Of a stretch of DNA of 64,000 nucleotides, positions 34,256 to 46,200 are shown in pieces (within the stretch, counting starts at the first letter, position 1; the number at the start of each line of letters is the position of its first letter). The position numbers and the translations under genes were made by a program. The notes under the pieces are model-generated. The model searched no databases. It saw nothing but the letters and a program-made list of their open reading frames with translations, and was not told the DNA's origin. The DNA comes from Anthopleura xanthogrammica (Eukaryota > Cnidaria > Anthozoa > Actiniaria > Actiniidae): contig OZ025207.1 of NCBI GenBank assembly GCA_964019055.1, forward strand, positions 10,910,090 through 10,974,089, given 5' to 3'.

Positions 34256-37200
34256 TTAAGGGCAGTCCAAAGTGACCAAGTACTCCAGTGCAGTCTGCAG
34301 GGTCGTCAGGCAATATCCTTCTTCTCCCATCAAGTAACTAAATAGAGACACAGATCTTTGGCAGTAAGTTCATCGGTCAAAAAAAAAAACACACGCGTCC
34401 TTAAAGCGCATCTAAGATGCATTGAAAGAATAAGGTTGGAGACAAGAGTATGACAGGAAGTGATTATAAAATGGTTTGTGTAACCATGACCGACTGAGCA
34501 AGTGCCTTATAAACAATAGTATTGTGTGCTGCCAACTCATTCCAAATTCTTCAGGGTTTATATATTTTTTATGCATTGTAATAAATTTTCGAATATTTTT
34601 ATGGTACACACAAGGTACCTCCAAACAATGACGCAGATTTCGTGGAAAACAAATAGCACGGAAGCGGTTATCGTTACCGTAACGGTGATGCATTCGAGCA
34701 TTCTGATTGGACAAAGTGTAAAGTCGAGCAATGTGATTGGTTCAACGGATGTCGTCAATTTCGTGTGGTGATATTTGACATGGCTAGCTAATGGACCTTA
34801 CTGATGCGGCAGCCATGTTGAATGGAAGAATGGATTTGCCCGTGTAGCCTTGTATTTAAAGAGGGAGTAAAGTACGCACTGTCGGCTTTTATTGATAGAT
34901 TCAACTGAAGGAATCACCGACGTTAAATATACGTATTTGACCTTTTCACCTTTAGGCTGCAGGATGAGTTCACCCAGTAATTAAAAAAAGTTTTATCACG
35001 CGAAAAAAGCATTTGGTATTCAATGGGATATTCGTTACATCGCTGGAGCGAAAGGAAGGGAAGGGAAGCAAAAAGTTAAGAGTGACTTTGAGAAAGTCCT
35101 TACTCACCCCTCAGGAATGAATTCCTCCATGGCAATAGTTTCAGAGATAAGCTGCGCCATGCCACTCTTCACAATGACGTAACTAAATATCGGCAGTAGA
35201 TCGTCACACCCTCTGCAAACAAATCAAATTCAACTTGATGAACATCTAAGCAAACTGTATCAGAGACAGTATTACAGAAGCAGAAGTAGCACCTCTTGCA
35301 CCTCTGTTCAGAGATGATGGTACAGGTGACACTAGAGAAAAACGTTTGCGCATGTGTGCCTTTCCGCACGCTTTCCAAGAATTTACAAGAGTTTTAGTGA
35401 GAAAATAAATTTTTGTTTTCTCCGAGTATACAAAAAATTTCGCGGGTATACTTTTGTGGGACCAAGATACTGTATTAATAAAGACAATATTAAAGAATTA
35501 GCCTTAAGTTTCAAGAACTGACTCTAAGTTTTGGCATTTTGTAAAGACTATTCTTCAGGCAAGTGTGAAAGTCAAATTTGCATACTTTTACAATAACACG
35601 AAGACGCTTTTGACTAATTTGCATACGGACTTAGAGCATGCGCAGACGTTTTTCACGCGTGTCGGTACAGGTAGGGTACGTGCAAGATTCCTCAATTCGT
35701 GGAGATTTTAAGGAGCATTTCAGTGGGCAAAATCAATCACGCTTTTCAGTGATATTTTGCCTCAATTTTGTCAGCTACTCGTATTAGTGGCTCACAATAT
35801 ATGAATTCATCTTTTTTTACTCTAGACTTCTAAGCAACAATGACAGTAATACCCCTTTTAGTTGTCATTCTCATTTAACGTGTCATTCCCTAGAGTATCA
35901 TTTCTTTGTTTAACGGTTGCGCATGAGAAGATACCTGAATATGGATACACCTCAAACAAAGAATCTTATTCCCGAGAGAATGACACTTACAGCCATTCTC
36001 AGACACACACGCACTCTTGCGATTTTTTCTGTCGCGACAAAGTAGGGTTTGGAGAACGTCAATCAAAGCGTTTCCATGACATTCCATACGCACATGCCTT
36101 TGTAGCTTTGTGTTTTCCGACAGTGCTATGGTAACGATTTTGATTGACGTCCACCAAAAACCAACTTGTCGCGACAAAAAAAAACAAAAAACGCGAGAGT
36201 GCGCGTGTCTGAGAATGGCTGTAAAAGAACTTTCTATGGCTCTTTAAGTGCATGTATACTTGAAGATGGATTACAAATACTAGGAGTTTATTGAGTAGTA
36301 CGAATCTTGAGTGGATAAGGTAGGAGTCAAACACAACATTATGCAACTTTCTAGACTCACATCGATGTTTCAGGAGAGTGTTTTGGTTTTCCTTTACATT
36401 CCCAGTAGTCCTCCACACATTGACATATACCACGTGATGCGCGTACTATCCAAGAAACAAATATATGGTATTAATATTGTTATGAAAATATTCGTATGAC
36501 CGTAAGAAGCTAACGGGTATGCATGTGTCGTGGCGTGATCGTGATCGTTACAAAGCCATCTGCGAGCAATTTCATTGAATAAGCATAACCCGCAGTCTAA
36601 AGCCTGGTTTTCACTAGCGACGCAAGCACAGTCGCAAGCACAAAACACAAGCAGGAATACAGTTTTCACTACGACGCAAGCACAAACGCAAGCACAAGTA
36701 TCAAAATTTTTTGATCCTTGCGCTTGCGTCGTAGTGAAAACCAGGCTTAAATAAGCAGTGATCTCGTAGAATATCGTTATTCGTTCAAAGTATAGGATCT
36801 CGACATGACCAGCTAAGTTGACCTTCCGAACGAACTCAAGGTCAACCAATCACAATTGATGATTCGACATCGTATTTTGATTTGCATCTCTCATGTCCCT
36901 ACTTGAAAAAAAGCTAACCAAAAATAGTTGAACCATAATTCCTTTCGGGGAACGCGATCAACTCAGCTGGAATGACTCCCTCTCGCGATAGTGCCGTTAG
37001 TAGCAGTACTATAATAGCCCTAAAAGTTTGTTTGTTTGTTTATTTGTTAATTAGTTGTACCAAAAATTAACAAATTAAAAAGTCGTTATCCTCAAGTATT
37101 AAGAAGTGTTACGACAATTACACGAAGTGAAAACCAGAAAATGGAGTCGGAATCGGAGTCAGCAACAAGTTAAAATGCAGAATCAAAAAATTTCCCTTAA

Positions 37201-40200
37201 TGAGCGGTTTTCACTTGCAATCAGACTCGCACAAACTGCTTTCGACTCCGATTCCATCGCAAGTAAAAACTCTTGCCAAATTCAACCTTAAAGGCATGAT
37301 ATTACTTGTACTTACCAATGAAATCGATCTTTTCTAGTGGACAACAACAACTGGAAACTTGGTGAAGCAGTTCTACAGCTAGTTGGTAAGGGTATGTATT
37401 ACCCGTGGCTTCCAGACATTCCTATATAGTGAAATAATCATATAAAGATATAAAGAAATTATTGATATAGATATAAAGAATATAGATATAAAGATATAAA
37501 GAAATTATTGATATAGATATAAAGAATATAGATATAAAGATATAAAGAAATTATTGATATAGATATAAAGAATATAGATATAAAGATATAAAGAAATTAT
37601 TGATATAGATATAAAGAATATAGATATAAAGATATAATATAAAGAGAGAAACGACAAATGAATGAATGAATAAATCAATGAATGAATGGATGGATGGATG
37701 CTTGGAAATATTCATACCTTATCTGAGAGGCACAGGCGATGAACCACGCCCATGTCTGCAGGGGTATCGTGGATTCTCTTTGTCATAACAGACCCCAGAG
37801 ATATCTCCTTGTCAAAATTAACCCTCCTGAGAAAACAAACCATATAACAGATTTTGAATTGAAGATCAGCGTTCAGTGAAAAAATCACTGTCTTTATATA
37901 GATTTGATTTTAAATGCTTACGATTTACATCTAAAGCACTATATTTATATATTTGATTTTACAATTTACATGCAACACAGGGGCGTAGCCAGGATTTTGC
38001 CTTTGGGGGGCCCAAAGCCCGTTTTGTTTTCAGAACATCAACCAAACAAAACGGCAAACCAAAACAACGGCAAACACGATGGAGGGGGGGGGGGGGGGGG
38101 GGGGGCTGGCTACGCCCCGTCAACATACAGTCACTAAACAACAGCAATGCTTCAGAAGGAAAGCCGAGCCCCGCGAGTTTTGCATATTCAAAAGAGGACA
38201 TGCAGTACACTTTGATGTAGTTACACTTCTACTGATATGTCCTAACCTCCATAACGCATCATCATTTAGTGTAAGGTTTTACAACCACCCTATGGCTGTT
38301 CCCTCACTAACCTGTCTAGAGCTAGAGTCGTACCTTAATACACCAAGCAATAAAGGCCACAATGGCTGGAAGAATGGGTACTCCACTGCTGAATAGCACT
38401 GATCATGACCCGTGGGTGTTGCAAGTTCTTCGTACGCTAAGATGATGAAACCTTTTAATTTTTCTGGAAAAAAAATTAAAAAAAGTTCACAAGAAGTTAA
38501 TATTATTTTACCTCGTTCATCGATGCCTTACTGCATTATAATCTGATAACTTGAGAATATACAACACCATGTAAGGCATAAGGGTTCGTGCTACATCTCA
38601 AAACAAGATTCAAGGAGTTTTTAAGGACTTTTCAAGGTCCAGAAATACGATTTTTTAAAGAATTAATTTCGTTTTGACTGAGCAAAATGCCCCTTGTCTG
38701 CAATCTCAGAAAAGGCATATAGCAGACACAAGACAAAGACCCTTAGCAGGCATACAAAGGCCCTTTAGGTGGCTAGTTGCAGGAAATATCCCATTGACAA
38801 ATTAATATACATTCACACACAGGTTGGAAACAATTGGAACTAAGGAGACCGCTCTCCACATCATGATTACTTGATTATGGACAAGGAGAAGTGTGGATTT
38901 GTCTCTCTTGGAACTTGTCCACCATGGTTTCATGCTCCTTTCCGTAGTCTTCCCACAATCCCTTATGATCCCAGCGTGAGGTCGATGTCAGGGTAAAATT
39001 TGCATATTTTTAATGCATTTTTATGTAAATTTTACCCTGACCTCGACTTCACGCTCGGATCATAAGGGATTTTGGGAAGACTACGGAAAGGAGCATAGCT
39101 TTAACACCACTGAGTTACTACTAACTATCCAGGTTCAACAATTAGCAGGAGCGGATCCAGGATTTTGTTCAGGGAGGGGTGCAGGGCACAAAGTCAGCTC
39201 AGGGAGGGGTGCAACCCTCAGAATCAAAGAAAGAAAACAATATTTCGTATTGGTTATTTTCAAAATAAGAGGACAAAGTAATGCTCTTGGGGGGGGGGGG
39301 GGTGCACACCCCAAGTACCCCTCCCCTGGATCTGCCCCTGATTAGGCATATGAAACATTAGCAGCCAGATAATCAAGAAAAACAGGTACAATTCCTCACC
39401 AAGAAAGAAATGCATGTCCACGAATATTTCATTCAACTGTCTTCTAGTATCTTCTAGATCCACTGCAGATGAAATGTCCTTATCGTCATCACTGCCACCT
39501 GCATTTTCTCCACCATCATTCGATGTGTTTTCAGGAACATCTTTGAGGTCTGGTTTCTCCTCCTTTTCTTCCTCCATCTCTGGCACTTCTTCTCTTTCAT
39601 TATTTCCTTCTGTATTGGTTGGTGTTCCAAAGCTCGAGGCCTCAGGCTCAGCACTTGGGGTACTAGTAGTATCATGACTCAGACTGTCGCCTGAACACTC
39701 TATAGTGTTCGTTTCTTCCTCGTCTTCTTCAGCCTCTTCATCACTGCTTTCTGATTCAAACATATCATCTTCAAGGCTAAGAAACTCCGACTCCAAATCA
39801 AAAGACTCGATTTTCATCAAATGTGTCTTCTTATCCGCACAACGTTTATCAGTAGAGTCAACATATGAATCCTTACCGACGCTATCGACTTCAGTATCAT
39901 CATCATCTATTGGTTTCAGTTCCAAGTGGCCTGTATTACTTTCAGTATTGTTTGGCGTCTCAGAATCCCCAGTAGACCCATCTTTTACGATTTGAGTTAT
40001 TATATTTTCTAAAATGCTACTTACAATTGAAGTGATGTTTTCATCATTCAAAACTATGCCATCTAAATATTTATTTTCAGTGCATGGATCTTCTGAGTTA
40101 CCACTATCTGTGCTCTCTCCAATATCATCTTCAAGATCTAATTTCTCTTGAATTTCATCAGAGCTGGAACTTCTTTTTTCGCTTATATCATTATCCATAT

Positions 40201-43200
40201 TTGACGTATCATTCTGCCCTGTTTCATCCGGTTCTTGACTTCTATCACTTTTCGAAAGTTCTCTATTATTGTCACAGTTACTTGAAACAATGTTTCCTTC
40301 ATCAGTGTTGGTAGTTCCACTTGATGCATCAGTGTCAATCCTTTCACCATCGTTATCCAATTTGTTTTCTTCAGCATTCAAAAATTCAGCATTAGGATCG
40401 TCTGATTCAAGTTCTTCACTTTCATCAGTATCTTTGAAATTCATCCCATCACTCGATTCTGGGGTGCTTGCATTCTCGTTATCTAATTCATTACTTGGAC
40501 AATGTTTAGTGCTTCCATTATCAACTTGATCACTTTCTGACTTGGAAATAGTTTGTGAACTGTCTAGTCCATTATCTGTATCCTTAACTTGTTTTTCATT
40601 TGGAAATTCGACATCTTTGAGTAGGGGTAGCAGTTTCTTGTATATGTAGTATTGATATTGCAGAAGAAATTGCTTCAGAGGATGGTCCTTTGAACTGCAA
40701 TATAATGCAAGGTGTTTAGAACAGTATCTACATTGCTGTGATTAAAATCATTGTACGAATCGATTTGTACAAATCTGTGTAACATGAGATTAAAGGTGGC
40801 TTGTACTTTTTAAAGCATATCCTTTCAAACCAAATTTTTAAGCCATACTTTGCATTGATTGCTTATGCTGACATACTTCATCTCATTTTTTGGCAAGTGA
40901 CAAATGAAGAAATAGAAAATGCGAGTGCATTCAGGGATTGAAAGAACACGAGAAAAGTGTTAGGAGAAGCACGACACGTAGCAGAGTACGAGTGCATGCA
41001 GGGATTGAAAGAACACGAGAAACGTGTTAGGAGAAGCACGAAGTGGCAGACAAAAAATATCAAGTGCCCCTTTAGAAGCAACAACAGTAGCCATGGCAGC
41101 TCCAATTTCAATTTTCAAACCTTCACATTTCTCATTTAAATTGTGGCTACAGAGACATGGAGTGTGGGTGCCTAACAGCAAACGGAGAGATGAGCAAGGC
41201 TAGCAACTAGCAAGAGGTGACCTTGAAGAGTAGCCCTTGAGGATGTACATGTAGGTCCCATGGTATACACTATGGGTCTACCATATCCAAGCATCTTAAG
41301 TTTATATTAAAGATTTGAAGCACAAGTGAATGCAACAGGGATGGTAAAGTAAACCATGCAGACAAGCGATACTCGCTGGCCAGATTCCATTAGCTTATTA
41401 CCACATATATATATTTACTGCAGCTGTGGCAGCTTGTAAAAAAGTGAAACTTAAGTAAAGAAAATCTAAATTATCACCAACCATTTTCAATATTCCCCTT
41501 CACAGTTCCCTGTGCCATCTTCATAGAAAGCAGCACCTTTGCATTGAAGCGAGACAAACAGTCAGCTTGCAATGATAGAGACCTATTTTTTAACACCTTG
41601 GACAATTATTCACATGTCTCTATCATTGCAAGCTCATCACTCGCTTCGATACAAAGGTACTGCTTTCTTTCAAGATGGCACAGGGAACTGTGAAAGGGAC
41701 TATTAGTGCAGAAACTACAATAGTTGTTGTTACAGTAAGCCTTACCTAAATATTTTGTTTATTATGTGGTTTATCAGGGCAGTGTCTTCAGGTGAACGTT
41801 TTAATTGTTCTCTTAACTGTTGGGGCCACACCTGCAAAATGAATATGTACTTAGAGCAGTCAGTCTAAAACATTCAATCCCTACAAGTGCTTTTCCAGTG
41901 CTTTGCAATCACATGTGCAAAATCTACTTAATACAATTTGCTACAAAATAGCTAGGTTTTGGTGGATGTCAATCTAAGTGTTTCCGTGAAATTGTTAGAA
42001 AACACAAACGTTTTCAAGGGCACATGCCTATGGAAATGCCTTGATTGACGTTCTCCAAAGCTTTCTTTGTGACAACATTGATTTCTGCACATGCTATTTA
42101 GACAGAGAAGCACTAAGTGGCTGCCCATAAACGCCATAGGAGAGCTAATTTACCTTATTAAATGAAATTTTCGCGACACTTCAATTTCGCGATTTAAAAT
42201 TAAAATTAAAGCGACGCCAAAAAGTGTCGTCAAAATATGACGTGCAAATTAAGTGATCTTCGATCATTGAGAAAATAAAGAGTTAACAGTAACCATTAAA
42301 AAGCAGTGATAAAAGACGTTTATTGAGAACAAGGTACTAGCACTTCCAGTAGACTTTATATTAAAATCGAAACCATGGAACTAACGCGAAATGATTACTT
42401 TTTGTTATTACTATTATGCCATATTAAAGTCCTTTTGTTCAAGGAATGTGTGTATTTGGAAACAAATTATGAATGATTTATTCATTGATACCGCGAAATT
42501 ATTAAAATATAATATTATGACAAAACCGCAAAATAAAAGTGTCGCGAAATATGTGACCTCCGAAATCAAGAAATTAACGTGCCGCGAAAATTTCATGTAA
42601 TAAGTTATTTTAAAAGAGTTGGAATTTTGACCTTTACAGTGCATGTGCTAGCCTCCTTTGCAGACGTTCTTAGGGTCGTCACGTCGTCACGCAACGTTTC
42701 TCTCTCGTGGGGAGAGAAGTATTGCGTGACGACCCTAAGAGCGTCTGCGTAGGAGGCTATGCATGTGCAGAATAAGACTCAAATAATCGGACTCACCATA
42801 TCTTGCTCATACTCTAAGATCCTTGTATATAACAGTCTTTGTTCTTGTTCTTCTTTAGAAGCTGCCACAGCTGAAGCAAATCTCCTAAGAAAAACAAGTT
42901 CATTATTACAATACAGTAGAAACTCTATTAAATTCATGACTGCCTAATAAGTAGCCAATGCAGCCTCTAACTTAGCAACAGGTTGTATTTGACTCGTCTC
43001 CTTGGAAGCCATTTTATTGCTGATCAGAACTAGTGATTTATATATATATGTATGCTGTCCATTGCACAATAGCGTGACAATCTTTCGTGTAAACGTGTAG
43101 ACGGTTGAGATTGCGTTATTTTAAATGCGGAAATGGAATTCGAAGTCAAGTTGCACATGTTATCTAAATGCTAAACAAGAAACTCCTGCAGTGTGCACTG

Positions 43201-46200
43201 GGTTGCCTGTCGTGTGCACAAGCGCTGAGGTTGCTACTAGTCCAAAAAAAGAGTTTTGTGCACTAATTTATACCTCAGTCTATTTAAGGTTTACCTATTT
43301 AGTGGTTGGTTGTCAAGTCTCAAAATACTTTTGCCCTAATAACGTAATGCTAATTCATTTGAATCAGATGATTATAATTTTAACTTGTATATAATTATAC
43401 CTGTTTGCTTCAATCTGAAGTCTTTGTTGTCTTTCCCAAACTTTCTTTTTTATCTAAACATCTGTTGTTAATGAAATTACAGCTTTTGTTACAGCAGATT
43501 TCTTATGACTTTAAAAACTTCAGTGCCGTGTGCGTGCCTTGCCATAACTGTAATGTTTCCTATAATTTTGATTGGCTGATTTTTTTCTCGTGCAATGTGA
43601 TTGGTCTGGTGTACTTACATGTAATCCAACTTAAAAAAAAACCCAGACTGAGAGGTGTTAATCACTCCTATGACAGCCTTCATTCTTAAAACTAAAGGTT
43701 ATGCCCCCTTAGCCTGCTTGTAGCCTAACTTTAATTCTAGTGTTAAAAGTTAGTCTGCAAATCAGTACAGGATTCCTTTATCTAAAACCCCATCTGTGTA
43801 GTTGCACAATTGTATATGATTATAATAGGCTCTGATTAGCTGCTATGTCAATTGATTCTTACACACATTTTGATTGGCCTGTGAGCTCACAGCAAAATTT
43901 TGTGTGTTGTTTTTTGGTTTGCTTTGTCTTTTTGTCTGTGTTTTTTTTTGTTATCGCTATTTCAAGGATACAGCTTCCTCTCTTGCTTTTGCAATTATCA
44001 TATTCTCCGACATCTTTCTCATGGTGCTTAGATTCTGTGAGACAGAAGAAAGAAAATAAGATACAAAGAAATGAGATAAAAATATTGTCTATTGATTTGA
44101 TTGGTCCCAACAGCACTTCCCCTTCAGTTTTATTGAACCTTTGCAGCAACCCTTGGGCAGAACAGGTACATGATTATTTATATCATTGCTAAGGCACTTC
44201 CAGTTTGAGAAAGCTTGTTTTACAAACAGGAGGGAATTTAGTTAAATGTGTGCATGTGTGACCAGTTATGTGAATTCAACTGAAGTTTCGACTTCAGGTC
44301 ATTGAATGCAAGAAATTGAGGTTTTCAAAACGGTTTTATTGCTACTTCCAATGCTGGCTTTAGTCTTAACTGCCACCAGAAGCTACACAAAGACTTAGAT
44401 ATTTCAATTTTCGAGGAAAGAATGCAATTGGACTTCGGTTGCCACCTTCTATTGAAACCTCTGAGTGACACAAGCAAACTGAAGCAGATCCAACTTCAAG
44501 CCTGTGCATGTACTCACTATGAAAAGAAATGATGCAAAGGCAAACACATGCAAGAACAAGAGAACAAAAGTTATAGTGTTTTTCTTGCACTGACTTGTGC
44601 TTGTGGTTGCATGCATCTGCTTGAATAGTTAGTGAGAACCAGGCTTCTATAAACACCCTAGATGGTATTAACTCCTTTGTGTATCAAATGAACAAACCTT
44701 GTCAACAGCAACCCTTGAGAGCCTTATGTTAAGGCCTGTGCTCCTCCTGTCAGTTGGTAGCTTTGATAGATTATTCATGCTTTGTCCTGGAGTCCTGCTT
44801 CTTATTTGAGAAATGAAATCAAATATCAAACACAGAAAGATATACAGTGGTACCTATTTATTGAGCAGACACCCTTTGGACCTTGTCTAGCATCTATACT
44901 TATTAATGTACTGAGGTTTGCTTACTGCTATTTTCATAAACAAGAGAACTCTGTAGTTGTGAGTTGCCCATTGCAATTTGGTTTTTCACTGCCGCCAGTC
45001 AAAAATATAAAAGGCACCGACTGATTATTTTTGATTGACGGAAGCGAAAAACCATATTTCAGCGTGCAGCTAATAGCCACTGAGTTCGCATGTTTATGAA
45101 AATAGCAGTAATTCATGAAATATCATTAGCCTTCAATCGTTTAATTCCAAAATTTGTCAAAGAAATGAATTTAAGTTGGATTCTTGAAAAAAATTTAATT
45201 CAGATGCTATTGCTGTTGTATCAATTGAAACCCAAACATTGTGCGAGTAAGCAGTGATCATTGAAACCGATATAATCATTCATTCTTTGTAAATTTTTGA
45301 CACTTTTCAAAGTTTGCAATTCTGGTTATTTTCATTCAAACATGTTCAAATTTGCCAGACTTACTAATCTTGAGATGCTTAAATTGCAATTTTTTTCCCT
45401 AATTAGATGAAAATTTGCATCAGTGTCTTGCTCGTTTTGTAAAGTGGCTAATTATATCAAACACAATGTGGGTTGCTAGCTAGGTAACAACGTTGTTATT
45501 ACTTACATATGGGGAGAGGATGGTGGTGAAGGAAGCTTTAATGGTTTACCCTGGTATTGTGGAGGTGTTGTAGATAAGCCAGGATTAGAAGGATCAGATG
45601 GGGTTCTTGTATGACCCAGACCTGGTCTTGTTGGTAATGGAACTGAATGCTTATGCAAATTGCCAGATGGAGAAGTCTGAGATGGCTGGGTATGAGGAAA
45701 CCTTGGTGATTCTGGTGGGCTGTTTAGAGGACTTGGACCTGATAAAATTAAAATAATAAGAAATCAAAAAGTTAATAGTACATAGTTTATATACATCATG
45801 TGAAGACACTAATCAGGGTACTTGAAACCCAACAATTAGATACCAGATGAAATGTTGGCTTGGGCTGAGACAATAAAAAAAACTAACGGTAAGGAAGCTC
45901 AGCTATGGAGTCTCTATGTTAATAAGAGCTAGGCCAGACAATTTTGTATGTGCACTGCATATTCCATTTTATCAAACTCTGAAACTACACCTCAGCTGAT
46001 TAAAGCTAGAGCACAAGTAACTAAGAGAATGAATCCTAATTTACAGTAGCATATATTGTTGGGCTTGAAATAGGGGCCTGCCAATGGCCAAAATGCAGGT
46101 CAAGTTTTACTACTGTCAGGCTAAAAAAAGTGTTGAACTGCCAAATGGAAAATAAAATGGCAGGGGAAATTTGCTCCAAAACTATTTATCCTGCCGAAAA

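Noticed and set aside
37434..37640. CRISPR-like array
   Set aside because: The 46-bp units are contiguous with no spacers, and the DNA is animal.
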